A stretch of 64,000 bases of DNA from Faecalicatena sp. Marseille-Q4148 (GCA_018228665.1 CP073692.1:2430046-2494045), one strand, 5' to 3'. Shown: positions 12,330 through 22,384, counted from the first letter of the stretch. Notes: a model not told the origin generated them from the sequence alone. Made by a program: numbers and translations.

Positions 12330-13622
12330 ATGGAACAGTATATAATTAAAGGTGGTAATCCGCTCGTTGGCGAAGTTGAGATTGCCGGTGCAAAGAATGC
12401 AGCGCTTGCAATTCTCGCGGCAGCGATCATGACGGATGAGACAGTAACAATCGATAACCTTCCGGATGTGAATGATATTAATGTATTGCTTGAGGCAATC
12501 AGTGGAATTGGAGCAACTGTACAGAGAATTGACAGACATACTGTCAAGATTAATGGAAGCACGATCAGTGATCTTGCGATTGAATATGACTATATCAAGA
12601 AGATTCGTGCATCTTACTATCTGTTGGGTGCTTTGTTAGGAAAATACAAAAGAGCAGAAGTTGCATTGCCGGGCGGATGCAATATCGGAAGCCGTCCGAT
12701 CGATCAGCATCTGAAAGGATTTCGCGCTCTTGGGGCAGAGGTTGAGATTGAGCATGGTTCAATTCTTGCAGAGGCAGAGAGACTGAAGGGAACCCATCTG
12801 TATTTTGATGTTGTCAGTGTTGGAGCGACGATTAATGTCATGATGGCAGCAGCGATGGCAGAGGGGAATACCATTCTGGAGAATGTTGCAAAAGAACCAC
12901 ATGTTGTAGATGTTGCCAATTTCCTGAACAGCATGGGCGCTAACATTAAGGGAGCAGGAACAGATGTAATTCGTATCAAAGGGGTTTCCAAGTTAAATAA
13001 AACATCTTACTCTATTATTCCGGATCAGATCGAAGCCGGCACATTTATGTTTGCAGCAGCAGCTACCCGCGGAGATGTAACGGTAATGAATGTGATTCCA
13101 AAGCATCTTGAGGCAACGACAGCGAAGCTTGTAGAGATTGGATGCGAAGTAGAAGAATTTGATGATGCAGTAAGAGTTGTGGCGAAGAAGCGTCTGGGAC
13201 ATACACAGGTAAAGACACTTCCATATCCGGGCTTCCCGACAGATATGCAGCCGCAGATGGGAGTACTGTTATCTCTGTCAGAAGGGACAAGTACGATTAC
13301 AGAGAGTATTTTTGAAAATCGTTTCAAATATTTGGATGAGCTGGCTCGTATGGGCGGCGTTTCTAAAGTAGAGGGGAATTCTGCAACGATAGAAGGCGTG
13401 GAGAGATTCTCTGGTGCGAGAGTGAGCGCTCCGGACCTGAGAGCCGGTGCAGCGCTTTGTATTGCCGGACTTGTGGCAGATGGAATTACGATCGTGGACG
13501 ATATCGTTTATATCCAGAGAGGATATGAGTGCTTTGAAGAGAAGCTCAGACGTCTTGGCGGTTTGATTGAGAAAGTAGAGACAGAGAAAGATATTAAGAA
13601 ATTTAAGCTGAAAGTCAGCTAA
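12330..13622 (+). CDS. murA: UDP-N-acetylglucosamine 1-carboxyvinyltransferase
   Basis: A 430-residue enolpyruvyl transferase with the inside-out two-domain fold. It transfers enolpyruvate from PEP to UDP-GlcNAc, the first committed step of peptidoglycan synthesis. The N-terminal KGGNPLVGEVEIAGAKNAAL and the active-site loop PGGCNIGSRPIDQHL are present. The catalytic Cys is Cys117, so fosfomycin sensitivity would be expected, as no Cys-to-Asp change is seen. Firmicutes often carry two paralogues (MurA/MurZ); which one this is cannot be told here. It is monocistronic between its promoter and the S-box leader. Confidence 0.96.
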   Translation: MEQYIIKGGNPLVGEVEIAGAKNAALAILAAAIMTDETVTIDNLPDVNDINVLLEAISGIGATVQRIDRHTVKINGSTISDLAIEYDYIKKIRASYYLLGALLGKYKRAEVALPGGCNIGSRPIDQHLKGFRALGAEVEIEHGSILAEAERLKGTHLYFDVVSVGATINVMMAAAMAEGNTILENVAKEPHVVDVANFLNSMGANIKGAGTDVIRIKGVSKLNKTSYSIIPDQIEAGTFMFAAAATRGDVTVMNVIPKHLEATTAKLVEIGCEVEEFDDAVRVVAKKRLGHTQVKTLPYPGFPTDMQPQMGVLLSLSEGTSTITESIFENRFKYLDELARMGGVSKVEGNSATIEGVERFSGARVSAPDLRAGAALCIAGLVADGITIVDDIVYIQRGYECFEEKLRRLGGLIEKVETEKDIKKFKLKVS

Positions 13623-13666
13623 GAGAAAAGTATTGGAATAACACCGGAGGAAAGCGAAAAAATTGC

Positions 13667-13693
13667 TTGACATTTCCGGAAAAACGGTATAAT
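13667..13693 (+). promoter_or_regulatory. Predicted promoter of the SAM riboswitch/metK transcript
   Basis: TTGACA (13667-13672) and TATAAT (13688-13693), with a short 15-base spacer, ~40 bases before the riboswitch. Confidence 0.65.
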
Positions 13694-13731
13694 GTATATC
13701 GTGCAGCAAATGAAAAGAGAAGAAATAGCCT

Positions 13732-13850
13732 TTTATTCAGAGTGGTGGAGATACAAAGGATCTGTGAAGCCACGGCAACCCCTCAAATATTGAGGAAGGT
13801 GCCAGCCTGAGCGAGTGATCGAACAATAAGAGGATTGTTTAAGATAGAGA
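13732..13850 (+). promoter_or_regulatory. SAM-I (S-box) riboswitch aptamer
   Basis: The region shows the conserved S-box core in order: the P1 5' side, AGTGGTGGAGA, GTGAAGCCACGGCAACC, a short hairpin (CCTCAAATATTGAGG), AAGGTGCCAGCCTG, a P4-like hairpin (AACAATAAGAGGATTGTT) and AAGATAGAGA closing P1. It lies directly ahead of metK with a terminator after it. In known S-boxes SAM binding favours the terminator, so SAM represses metK expression. Confidence 0.95.
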
Positions 13851-13878
13851 AACAGTCCGATTATTCGGGCTGTTTTTT
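13851..13878 (+). terminator. Riboswitch-controlled terminator upstream of metK
   Basis: AACAGTCCGA and TCGGGCTGTT form a stem with a four-base loop, followed by TTTT. This is the expression platform of the S-box. An antiterminator would need the P1 3' side. Confidence 0.9.
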
Positions 13879-13909
13879 CAATGTATGATAGTTAAGAAAG
13901 GACTTTAAG

Positions 13910-15097
13910 ATGGAAAGAAGATTATTTACATCAGAATCAGTAACAGAAGGACATCCGGATAAAATGTGTGACGCAATCTCAGATGCGATCCTGGATGCGT
14001 TAATGGAACAGGATCCAATGAGCCGTGTTGCATGTGAGACAGCCACAACAACAGGTATGGTTATGGTCATGGGAGAGATTACAACAAATGCTTACGTAGA
14101 TATCCAGAAAATCGTGCGTGAAACAGTGCGTGAAATCGGATATACACGAGGAAAATTCGGATTTGATGCAGATAACTGCGGTGTGATCACAATGATCGAT
14201 GAGCAGTCAGAAGATATCGCGCTTGGCGTAGATAAAGCTCTGGAAGCAAAAGAGCATACAATGACAGATGAAGAGCTGGATGCAATCGGAGCCGGAGATC
14301 AGGGAATGATGTTTGGTTATGCATGTGACGAGACAGAGGAATATATGCCATACCCGATCTCTCTTGCACATAAGTTATCAAGAAGACTGACAGAAGTAAG
14401 AAAGAACGGTACACTTCCGTATTTGAGACCGGATGGAAAATCACAGGTCACAGTAGAATATGATGAAGAGGGTGTTCCGTGCCGTCTGGATGCTGTTGTA
14501 CTTTCTACACAGCACGATCCGGACATTACACAGGAACAGATCCATGCCGATATTAAAAAACATGTATTTGAACCGATCCTTCCGGCAGAGATGATTGATG
14601 AGAAGACAAAATTCTTCATTAATCCGACAGGACGTTTCGTAATTGGCGGACCTCACGGAGACAGTGGACTGACAGGACGTAAGATTATTGTTGATACTTA
14701 CGGTGGAACAGCTCGTCACGGCGGCGGCGCTTTCTCAGGAAAAGACTGTACAAAGGTAGACCGTTCAGCAGCTTACGCAGCACGTTATGTTGCGAAAAAC
14801 ATCGTAGCAGCAGGTATTGCAAAGAAATGTGAGATTCAGCTTTCTTATGCGATTGGTGTTGCACATCCGACATCAATTATGATCGATACCTTTGGTACAG
14901 GTAAGATTGCAGAATCTAAATTAGTTGAGATTGTCAGAGAGAACTTTGACCTTCGTCCGGCAGGAATTATCAAAATGTTAGATCTGCGCCGTCCGATCTA
15001 CAAACAAACAGCAGCTTATGGACATTTCGGACGCAACGATCTGGATCTTCCGTGGGAGAAATTAGATAAAGTGGAAACACTGAAGAGTTATTTATAA
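13910..15097 (+). CDS. metK: S-adenosylmethionine synthetase
   Basis: A 395-residue enzyme making SAM from methionine and ATP. Signatures present are [14 protein letters not shown] (ATP site), [12 protein letters not shown] and [16 protein letters not shown] (glycine-rich P-loop-like segment), in the usual order and length. AAGGAC precedes ATG 13910. Its expression is governed by the SAM-I riboswitch immediately upstream, a product-sensing feedback loop. Confidence 0.98.
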   Translation: MERRLFTSESVTEGHPDKMCDAISDAILDALMEQDPMSRVACETATTTGMVMVMGEITTNAYVDIQKIVRETVREIGYTRGKFGFDADNCGVITMIDEQSEDIALGVDKALEAKEHTMTDEELDAIGAGDQGMMFGYACDETEEYMPYPISLAHKLSRRLTEVRKNGTLPYLRPDGKSQVTVEYDEEGVPCRLDAVVLSTQHDPDITQEQIHADIKKHVFEPILPAEMIDEKTKFFINPTGRFVIGGPHGDSGLTGRKIIVDTYGGTARHGGGAFSGKDCTKVDRSAAYAARYVAKNIVAAGIAKKCEIQLSYAIGVAHPTSIMIDTFGTGKIAESKLVEIVRENFDLRPAGIIKMLDLRRPIYKQTAAYGHFGRNDLDLPWEKLDKVETLKSYL

Positions 15098-15122
15098 AAA
15101 GAAAAATAGCAGAACAATTAAG

Positions 15123-15157
15123 CGGAGATATTGCAGCAGCAGTATTTCCGTTTTTTT
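15123..15157 (+). terminator. Terminator after metK
   Basis: CGGAGATATTGC and GCAGTATTTCCG pair around a four-base loop and are followed by seven T. Confidence 0.88.
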
Positions 15158-15253
15158 ACAAAAAATTTATAAATGTTTATGTGTGCTTTCGTGAATTGCC
15201 GGCAGACTTATGGTATGATAAGAAAGAAAAACAAAGTGAAAGGATGTAGATGT

Positions 15254-16750
15254 ATGAAGCTGAAAATGAGGCTGATCATAGCATTTATTACAGTCATCAC
15301 ACTTCCGGTTTTTTTGACATCACTGGCAATTGTAGGATTTGGACAGTATCAGATTAAAGCAATTGAGAAAACATATGGAATTACAGGGACAACCTACGAG
15401 ACATTTTCTAATCCAACTCAGATATTTAACAGGCTGACAGAAGCCTCTTATCATGAACTGACAGACGTAGCAAGGTGTAAACCGACACAACTTGAAGACG
15501 CCACATATCTGGAAACATTTAACAGACAGCTTTTAAAGAAAAATTCATATCTTCTTGTAAGAAAGGCAGATACAATTGTATTTCTTGGAGAAGAACTGGA
15601 AGGAACCACAAGAGTAATAGCAGAACTTCCGGCGTACAATTCAGATACATCAGGTTCTGAAAATGGGGTTTATCTTGGAGGGGAGCTTCCGGTATTATTA
15701 AAGCAGGTAGACTTTAAATACAGTGACGGATCTAAGGGCAGCGCCTTTATTGTGACGGATGTGGGAGAAGTTATGCCGGAAGTAAAGGAATTCCTGATTG
15801 ATGTTCTGCTGGCAGTGATTCTTACACTTGTGCTGACGGCGTCACTGATGATTATATGGATCTACCGGGGAATTTCACAGCCGATTGCAAAGATGCAGGA
15901 TGCTGCAAATAATATCAAAGAAGGTAATCTGGATTTTGAATTGGAACCGGAGACAGATGATGAGCTTGGAAGTTTGTGCCAGAACTTTGAAGAAATGAGA
16001 AAAAGGCTTCAGGATAATGCGGAAGAGAAGCTGAAATTTGATCAGGAGAATAAAGAACTGATCAGTAATATTTCTCATGATCTGAAAACTCCGATTACAG
16101 CAATCAAAGGTTATGCAGAAGGAATTATTGACGGAGTTGCTGATACGCCTGAAAAGATGAATAAATATGTTCGGACAATCTACAATAAAGCAACAGAAAT
16201 GGAACGGCTGATTAATGAGCTGACATTGTATTCAAAGATTGATACGAATCGAATCCCATATAATTTTGCAACACTCCTTGTGGCAGATTATTTTGATGAC
16301 TGTGCCGAGGATCTTCAATTAGAACTGAGTGCAAAGGGAGTTGGTTTTACTTATTTTAATTATGTGGACAGCAGTGTTAAGATTATTGCAGATGCAGAGC
16401 AGTTAAAGCGAGTAATCAATAACATTATTTCAAATTCATTGAAATATATGGATAAAGAACAGGCAATTATCAATCTGAGGATCAAAGACGTGGGAGATTT
16501 TATTCAGGTTGAGCTTGAAGATAATGGAAAAGGCATCGGAGCAAAGGAACTTCCGAATATTTTTGATCGTTTTTACCGAACGGATGCATCACGGAATTCG
16601 TCAAAAGGCGGCAGCGGAATCGGACTGTCGATTGTGAAGAAGATCGTGGAAGAGCACGGTGGAAAGATCTGGGCGACAAGTAAGGAAGGAACCGGAACGA
16701 CAATGTACTTCGTAATAAGAAAATATCAGGAGGTACCTGCAAATGAGTAG
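15254..16750 (+). CDS. Membrane sensor histidine kinase (HAMP)
   Basis: A 498-residue kinase: membrane helix at about 8-30, an extracellular sensor of ~165 residues, a second membrane helix at about 200-225, HAMP, a dimerisation helix with the phospho-accepting His in NISHDLKTPITAIKGY, and an ATPase domain with N (NIISNSLKY), G1 (DNGKGIG), F and G2 (GGSGIGLSIV) boxes. Upstream in-frame Met codons at 15173 and after are rejected because AAAGGATG lies before ATG 15254. Its end overlaps the response regulator by eight bases. The signal is unknown. Confidence 0.93.
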   Translation: MKLKMRLIIAFITVITLPVFLTSLAIVGFGQYQIKAIEKTYGITGTTYETFSNPTQIFNRLTEASYHELTDVARCKPTQLEDATYLETFNRQLLKKNSYLLVRKADTIVFLGEELEGTTRVIAELPAYNSDTSGSENGVYLGGELPVLLKQVDFKYSDGSKGSAFIVTDVGEVMPEVKEFLIDVLLAVILTLVLTASLMIIWIYRGISQPIAKMQDAANNIKEGNLDFELEPETDDELGSLCQNFEEMRKRLQDNAEEKLKFDQENKELISNISHDLKTPITAIKGYAEGIIDGVADTPEKMNKYVRTIYNKATEMERLINELTLYSKIDTNRIPYNFATLLVADYFDDCAEDLQLELSAKGVGFTYFNYVDSSVKIIADAEQLKRVINNIISNSLKYMDKEQAIINLRIKDVGDFIQVELEDNGKGIGAKELPNIFDRFYRTDASRNSSKGGSGIGLSIVKKIVEEHGGKIWATSKEGTGTTMYFVIRKYQEVPANE

Positions 16751-17432
16751 GATATTAATAATTGAAGATGAAGAAGCAATTGCAGAGCTGGAGAAAGACT
16801 ATCTGGAGTTGAGCGGTTTTGAAGTTGAAGTGATGAATGACGGAAGCGCAGGATTACATCAGGCGTTAAATAAAGACTATGATCTGTTCATTCTTGACTT
16901 GATGCTTCCGGGTGTGGATGGATTTGAAATCTGTAAAGAGATTCGAAATAAGAAGAATACTCCAATCATTATGGTATCAGCCAAGAAAGATGATATTGAT
17001 AAGATTCGTGGACTTGGGCTTGGAGCAGATGACTATATGACAAAACCATTCAGTCCGAGTGAGCTTGTAGCGCGTGTGAAAGCACATTTAGCCCGTTATG
17101 AACGGTTGATTGGAAGTAATGCTCAGGAAAATAAAATCATTGAAATCCGTGGGCTTAAGATTGATACAACAGCAAGAAGAGTATGGGTGAATGGTGAAGA
17201 GAAGACATTTACCACAAAAGAATTCGATCTGCTGGCATTTCTTGCAAGTCACCCAAACCATGTGTACAAGAAAGACGAACTGTTCAGCGAAATCTGGGAT
17301 ATGGAATCTATCGGAGATATTGCGACAGTAACAGTTCATATCAAGAAGATTCGAGAGAAAATTGAATTTGACACCTCCAATCCGCAATATATTGAAACAA
17401 TCTGGGGTGTAGGATATCGATTCAAGGTATAA
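16743..17432 (+). CDS. OmpR/PhoB-family response regulator
   Basis: A 229-residue protein: receiver domain (1-115; phospho-acceptor Asp in LFILDLMLPGVDG, conserved Lys in MTKPFSPSE) and a C-terminal winged-helix DNA-binding domain (about 130-228, ending TIWGVGYRFKV). AGGAGGT lies inside the kinase gene ahead of ATG 16743. It is the cognate partner of the overlapping kinase. Targets are not evident nearby. Confidence 0.95.
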   Translation: MSRILIIEDEEAIAELEKDYLELSGFEVEVMNDGSAGLHQALNKDYDLFILDLMLPGVDGFEICKEIRNKKNTPIIMVSAKKDDIDKIRGLGLGADDYMTKPFSPSELVARVKAHLARYERLIGSNAQENKIIEIRGLKIDTTARRVWVNGEEKTFTTKEFDLLAFLASHPNHVYKKDELFSEIWDMESIGDIATVTVHIKKIREKIEFDTSNPQYIETIWGVGYRFKV

Positions 17433-17494
17433 TAAAGCAATTTATCATTATGAAAAAATATAATAGAGAATTTTGAAATGAGATTAGGATAGGA

Positions 17495-17547
17495 AAAACC
17501 AACAGTAAAATAGGCTAAAATGCCTGTAAAACTGTTGGTTTTTTTAT
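17495..17547 (+). terminator. Terminator after the two-component operon
   Basis: AAAAACCAACAGT pairs with ACTGTTGGTTTTT across a 24-base loop, ending in a T run. Confidence 0.8.
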
Positions 17548-17622
17548 GTGCAAATTACTACTATCTTCACACATAGAAAAGTGCTATACTAATGAGTCAA
17601 AGGAAGAACAGGGAGAGAAATT

Positions 17623-18531
17623 ATGGAAGAAAAATTACAAAAACCAATGACGGTATGCCTTTTGGCATTGTTATGTTGTGCGCTGTGGGGAAGTGCATTC
17701 CCATGCGTGAAAATCGGATATGAGTTGCTGCATATTCAGGATGTAGGAAGTCAGATTCTATTTGCAGGATATAGATTTTTTCTGGCGGGGATATTTACAT
17801 TTGTAATAGGAAGTGTAATGGAGAGAAAATTATTGACGGTAAAACGTACTTCCGTAAAATATGTTGCGGCACAGGGGGTTCTTCAGACTGCGTTGCAATA
17901 TTTTTTCTTTTACGTTGGATTGGCGAATACAACAGGAGCAAAGGGATCTGTTATCAATGCGTCAAATGCGTTTATTTCCATTATTGCGGCAGCAGTGTTG
18001 ATTCGGACTGAAAAGATTACATGGAAAAAGGCTGTTGGCTGTGCGATCGGATTTGCAGGTGTGATTGTGATTAATCTGTCACCGGGAGCGTGGGGAGATG
18101 GTTTTCATCTTCTTGGAGAAGGAATGATTTTTATGAGTGCGTTATGTTATGGAATCAGTTCTGTCACGTTGAAAATGATTTCTGACAGAGAATCTCCGGT
18201 AACGATTACAGCATATCAGCTTTTGATCGGGGGAGCGATTCTTGTGATCTCCGGTATGGTATCCGGCGGAAGTGTAACCGGATTTACATGGAAATCGTCA
18301 TTGTTGCTTGGATATATGGCGTTGTTATCTACAGTTGCATTCAGTATATGGAGTCTGCTTTTAAAATATAATTCTGTCGGCAAAGTAACGATTTATGGAT
18401 TTTCGATACCGGTATTTGGAGTAGCGCTTTCAGCATTATTTCTTGGGGAAAATATTTTATCCTGGCAGACAGTAATTGCATTAATTATGGTAAGTGTTGG
18501 TATTATTATTGTAAATAAAAGTGCAGAATAG
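17623..18531 (+). CDS. DMT-superfamily (EamA) permease
   Basis: A 302-residue polytopic protein with about ten membrane helices in two EamA repeats (about 12-145 and 160-300); the first begins LLALLCCALWGSAFPCVKIG, the second has a matching AISSVTLK-type helix. The family exports metabolites such as amino acids or nucleosides; the substrate is not predictable here. A TATACT -10 lies ~35 bases upstream and GGGAGAG precedes ATG 17623. The ktrB start lies 11 bases downstream, so co-transcription is possible. Confidence 0.88.
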   Translation: MEEKLQKPMTVCLLALLCCALWGSAFPCVKIGYELLHIQDVGSQILFAGYRFFLAGIFTFVIGSVMERKLLTVKRTSVKYVAAQGVLQTALQYFFFYVGLANTTGAKGSVINASNAFISIIAAAVLIRTEKITWKKAVGCAIGFAGVIVINLSPGAWGDGFHLLGEGMIFMSALCYGISSVTLKMISDRESPVTITAYQLLIGGAILVISGMVSGGSVTGFTWKSSLLLGYMALLSTVAFSIWSLLLKYNSVGKVTIYGFSIPVFGVALSALFLGENILSWQTVIALIMVSVGIIIVNKSAE

Positions 18532-18541
18532 AGGACATGCA

Positions 18542-19927
18542 ATGAAATTTCATTATAAAAAATTAAGACAATCTCATATTTCTACGATGCAGTTGCTTGT
18601 ATCTGGATTTTTAGGAATTATCCTGGCAGGGGCAGTTTTGCTATGGCTTCCGGTCAGCAATCAGCAACCGATTGCATTTATTGATGCTTTTTTCACATCC
18701 GTATCAGCGGTATGTGTGACAGGGCTTGTAACGATTGTTCCGGCAGCTCAGTTTACATTATTTGGAAAAGTGATTCTGCTGATTTTAATTCAGGTAGGCG
18801 GTCTTGGAATTATTGTATGTATGACGGTGTTTTTTATGCTGCTTGGGAAACGGATTACATTGCGTCAGCGCATTTATATACAGCAAACTTATAATATGGA
18901 TACACTTTCAGGAATGGTGCGTCTGATTCGTTGGGTATTGAAAGTTACTTTGGTAGTAGAGGCGATGGGAGCAATTGGCTATGCAATTCGCTTTGTTCCG
19001 CTATATGGAATTGGGAAAGGAATCTGGTATTCCATCTTTCATTCGATCTCGGCGTTTTGTAATGCGGGAATTGATATTCTTGGAGACAGCAGCCTGGCTG
19101 GATATGTGACGGATCCCGTTATCAATCTTGTTACAATGGCGCTGATTATCAGCGGAGGATTGGGATTTACTGTCTGGAGTGATATCCTTCATGTGCTGAA
19201 GATCCGGGAGACATATCAGAGAACGCCGGGAAGGATTTTCAGGCAAATGTCTCTGCAGACGAAAATGACACTCGTGATTACCGGAATTCTTATTGCAGCA
19301 GGAGGAATCGGAATTTTTTGTCTTGAGTATTCCAATGCGGATACCATTGGCGCAATGTCAAACGGAGATAAGCTGCTGGCATCTTTTTTTCATGCGGTGT
19401 CTACTAGAACAGCCGGATTTGCGACAGTTGCACAGGGTGGGCTTCGTGATGCAACGATTTTATTTTCCTGTATTTTGATGTTCATCGGAGGCTCTCCGGG
19501 AGGAACAGCGGGCGGTATTAAAACAACAACTGCCGGGATGCTTCTCTTTTCCTGTGTTGCCGTACTGCGGGGAGGAAAAGATACGGAGTGCTTCGGACGA
19601 AAGATTGCTGCCGAAAATGTCCGTACAGGAGCATCAATTGTGATGGTGGCGGTGCTTGCGCTTCTGGGCGGTACTATTCTTGTGGCAGCAGCAGAGCCGG
19701 CAATGGCTCTTGGAGATGTGATTTATGAAACAACGTCTGCGATTGGTACAGTCGGACTGAGTACAGGGATTACGCCGATGCTTTCTGATTTTAGCAAATG
19801 CGTTATTATGTTTTTGATGTATATTGGAAGACTTGGACCGGTAACAGTAGTGCTTGCCTTTGTATCACGTCAGGATATCGGAAAGAAAGCGAGAAAGCTT
19901 CCGGAACGGCGGATTATGGTAGGCTAG
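18542..19927 (+). CDS. ktrB: TrkH/KtrB-family potassium channel subunit
   Basis: A 461-residue membrane protein with four M1-P-M2 repeats, as in KtrB/TrkH. Pore loops with TSVSAVCVTGL, HSISAFCNAG, TRTAGFATV and TSAIGTVGLSTG follow the one-glycine-per-filter pattern, and the intramembrane gate motif SPGGTAGGIKTTT is clear. It imports K+, in KtrB often driven by Na+. The first in-frame start (GTG 18521) overlaps the DMT gene; ATG 18542 after AGAGGA is preferred. The gating partner ktrA is the next gene. Confidence 0.94.
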   Translation: MKFHYKKLRQSHISTMQLLVSGFLGIILAGAVLLWLPVSNQQPIAFIDAFFTSVSAVCVTGLVTIVPAAQFTLFGKVILLILIQVGGLGIIVCMTVFFMLLGKRITLRQRIYIQQTYNMDTLSGMVRLIRWVLKVTLVVEAMGAIGYAIRFVPLYGIGKGIWYSIFHSISAFCNAGIDILGDSSLAGYVTDPVINLVTMALIISGGLGFTVWSDILHVLKIRETYQRTPGRIFRQMSLQTKMTLVITGILIAAGGIGIFCLEYSNADTIGAMSNGDKLLASFFHAVSTRTAGFATVAQGGLRDATILFSCILMFIGGSPGGTAGGIKTTTAGMLLFSCVAVLRGGKDTECFGRKIAAENVRTGASIVMVAVLALLGGTILVAAAEPAMALGDVIYETTSAIGTVGLSTGITPMLSDFSKCVIMFLMYIGRLGPVTVVLAFVSRQDIGKKARKLPERRIMVG

Positions 19928-19980
19928 AGAAATGTTTTTGAAACGGTAAATGAGGACAGACAGCAGAGAGGAGTTATGCT

Positions 19981-20628
19981 ATGAGAGAATATCTTGTATT
20001 AGGACTTGGAAGTTTTGGAGTCAGTGTCGCGCTGACACTGGAGGAAATGGGATGTAATGTAATTGTAGTAGATAAATCAGAAGAGAAAGTCGAGGCAATT
20101 GCAGATAAAGTCAGCTATGCGATGTGTGCTGATATTGAGGAGGAAGAAACGCTTCGCTCTCTCGGAGCAAGGAATCTGGATGGCGCTGTGATTGCGGCAG
20201 CGGAGCAGCTTGAGGCGAGCATTCTTGCAACAATCATTTTAAAGGAGATTGGTGTTCCTTATGTACTGGCAAAAGTCAATAGCCGTCTGCATGAAAATAT
20301 TTTGAAAAAAGTTGGTGCGGATGCAGTAATATTTCCGGAGAAGGAAATGGGAATCCGAGTGGCGAGACGTCTTGTTTCTACGAAGGTTCGTGACTGGATT
20401 AATCTTTCGGATGAATACAGCATGGTAGAGCTGGCTATTCCTGATGGGTGGATTGGAAAGAGTCTTGTAGAATTAAAAATCCGGGAAAAATACGGCGTCA
20501 ATGTAATTGGTTACCGGATTGGGCGTACAGTCAGTATTACGGTTGATCCTTGTAAGCCGCTGCCGAAAGATTGTGAATTAATTATGGTAGGTGCGGAGGA
20601 GGTATTAGAAAAATTCCGTGAGAGTTAG
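19981..20628 (+). CDS. ktrA: KtrA/TrkA-family potassium channel regulatory subunit
   Basis: A 215-residue cytosolic ring protein: RCK-N Rossmann domain (GLGSFGVSVALTLEEMGCNV, nucleotide-binding GxGxxG) and a C-terminal RCK-C domain (about 140-215). It binds ATP/ADP or NAD and gates the KtrB channel. ATG 19981 follows GAGAGGAG. It lies 53 bases after ktrB, forming a complete KtrAB pair. Confidence 0.94.
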   Translation: MREYLVLGLGSFGVSVALTLEEMGCNVIVVDKSEEKVEAIADKVSYAMCADIEEEETLRSLGARNLDGAVIAAAEQLEASILATIILKEIGVPYVLAKVNSRLHENILKKVGADAVIFPEKEMGIRVARRLVSTKVRDWINLSDEYSMVELAIPDGWIGKSLVELKIREKYGVNVIGYRIGRTVSITVDPCKPLPKDCELIMVGAEEVLEKFRES

Positions 20629-20642
20629 GGAGATTTGAAAAT

Positions 20643-21437
20643 ATGATAACAAGTACAGGAAATGCACAAGTGAAACAGTTGATTCAGCTGCAGAAGAAGG
20701 CAAAAGCCAGAGAAGAGAGAGGGATATTTCTGGCAGAGGGGATACGGATGCTCAAGGAAACACCAAAAGAGCGTTTGGAGAAGTTGTATCTGTCAGAAAG
20801 TTTTTATGAGAAGAGAAAGGATGAACTGGATCTTGCCGGAGTTCCGGTGGAAATCTTGTCCGACCAGGTATTTCGTCATGTCTCAGACACGCAGACGCCC
20901 CAGGGAGCTCTTTATCTTGTGAAGAGAAGCGAGACAACATTGGAAGATATTTTGAAACAGGAAAAGACTCCGCTTTTGATGGTGCTTGATAATCTTCAGG
21001 ATCCGGGAAATCTTGGGACGATTATGCGAACTGCAGAGGGAGCCGGTGCGACAGGAATTATTCTCAGCAAAGATTGTGTGGATATGTATAACCCGAAAGT
21101 AATCCGCTCAACAATGGGAGCAATTTATCGGATGCCTTTCGTATATGTAGAAGATCTTCCGGCTGTATTGGCGGAATTAAAAAAATGCGGAATTGTAACT
21201 TATGCGGCTCATTTGGAAGGACAGCATTTTTATGATGAGGAAGATTTCTGTGAGGCGGCGGCATTTCTTATCGGAAATGAAGGAAATGGACTGCGTGAAG
21301 AGGTAGCACAGGCCGCAGAAAAGAAAATAAAAATACCAATGTATGGAAAGGTAGAGTCTCTTAATGCCGCTGTGGCGGCGTCTGTCCTAATGTATGAGGC
21401 TTGCCGGCAGCGAAGAAGAGATTTGACAAAGAAATAA
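20643..21437 (+). CDS. TrmH/SpoU-family RNA 2'-O-methyltransferase
   Basis: A 264-residue enzyme with an N-terminal RNA substrate-binding domain (about 1-100) and a C-terminal SPOUT knot (about 115-260). The three SpoU motifs are DNLQDPGNLGTIMRTAEGAG, AAFLIGNEGNGL and IPMYGKVESLNAAVAAS. It probably methylates a ribose of 23S rRNA using SAM; members are often annotated as 23S rRNA methyltransferases, but the target is not proven. It begins 14 bases after ktrA. Confidence 0.9.
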   Translation: MITSTGNAQVKQLIQLQKKAKAREERGIFLAEGIRMLKETPKERLEKLYLSESFYEKRKDELDLAGVPVEILSDQVFRHVSDTQTPQGALYLVKRSETTLEDILKQEKTPLLMVLDNLQDPGNLGTIMRTAEGAGATGIILSKDCVDMYNPKVIRSTMGAIYRMPFVYVEDLPAVLAELKKCGIVTYAAHLEGQHFYDEEDFCEAAAFLIGNEGNGLREEVAQAAEKKIKIPMYGKVESLNAAVAASVLMYEACRQRRRDLTKK

Positions 21438-21565
21438 AATAGTGTTAAGATATCCGGGCAATAAAATGTAACAAATTTGTAATAAATGTAATAAAATTAA
21501 AATAAGTGTGTATAATCTTATTAATAATTCGAAATTTGTTTCAGAACATATTGGAGGATATCAAA

Positions 21566-22243
21566 ATGAAATTTGAAAAAGTAAAAATAATTTCCTGTGG
21601 AGCAGCGGTGGCATTTAGTCTTGTTCTGGCAGGATTCTCCGGAGCAGCGGCAGAAACTCAGGAGAAAAGAGTATTGCAGCAGGAGAGTCCGTTGGAAGCG
21701 CTTTCATTTGAGGTGTGGGCGACGGAAACGAGCGAACATTTGCAGGAAGAAAAGCGGGCAGAGGAAGCACGCCTGGAGGCAGAAAGAGTAGCGAAAGAAA
21801 AGGCGAGGCTTGAGGCAGAAAAAGCTGCTGCAGAAAAGGCACGTCTGGAAGCAGAGGAAGCAGCTAGAAAAGCGGCAGAAGAGGCAGCGGCTGCAAAGGC
21901 GGCAGCAGTGGCAGAAAGTGAGAAAGAACTTCTGGCAGCGCTGATCTATTGTGAGGCAGGCGGAGAACCGTATGAAGGCCAGATTGCTGTAGGTGCAGTC
22001 GTTTTAAACCGGGTAGCCAGCGGAACATTTCCAAACTCTATTACAGATGTTATTTATGATAGCGGACAGTTTGGACCGGCGATTACCGGGAAACTTGATC
22101 GGGTACTGGCAAGCGGAAAGACAACAGAGAGCTGCCGACAGGCGGCGGCAGATGCGCTTGCGGGGATAAACCCGGTTGGCGATGCATTGTATTTTGGATA
22201 CGGTAACTACGGAATACAGATCGGGGGACACTGGTTCCATTAA
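21566..22243 (+). CDS. Secreted cell-wall hydrolase, SleB-like (Hydrolase_2)
   Basis: A 225-residue protein: signal peptide (about 1-30, VAFSLVLAGFSGAAA), an Ala/Glu/Lys-rich coiled coil (about 60-125, with repeats of KARLEAEKAAAE type) and a C-terminal SleB/CwlJ-type catalytic domain (about 130-225) whose glutamate lies in AALIYCEAGGEPYEGQ. Family members cleave peptidoglycan, best known in spore cortex lysis. Whether this one acts in spores or growing cells is unknown. An upstream in-frame start at 21506 is rejected in favour of ATG 21566, which follows TTGGAGG. Confidence 0.88.
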   Translation: MKFEKVKIISCGAAVAFSLVLAGFSGAAAETQEKRVLQQESPLEALSFEVWATETSEHLQEEKRAEEARLEAERVAKEKARLEAEKAAAEKARLEAEEAARKAAEEAAAAKAAAVAESEKELLAALIYCEAGGEPYEGQIAVGAVVLNRVASGTFPNSITDVIYDSGQFGPAITGKLDRVLASGKTTESCRQAAADALAGINPVGDALYFGYGNYGIQIGGHWFH

Positions 22244-22261
22244 ACTTAAGAAAAAAATAAT

Positions 22262-22290
22262 TTGTCAAAACGATACTCCTACTTTATAAT
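22262..22290 (+). promoter_or_regulatory. Predicted promoter for the VanZ-like gene
   Basis: TTGTCA, a 17-base spacer and TATAAT lie ~95 bases before the start. Confidence 0.65.
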
Positions 22291-22384
22291 TAGGGTTAAT
22301 TTCTGGGGAAATGGGGAGACTATCTTCGGGAAATGAAATGTCTGCCGGAGAGCAGAGCTGATAAACAGAAAGGGAGTATCTGAT

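Noticed and set aside
13732..13878. Possibility of a T-box instead of an S-box ahead of metK
   Set aside because: There is no T-box sequence and no specifier loop, while all S-box core elements are present in order.
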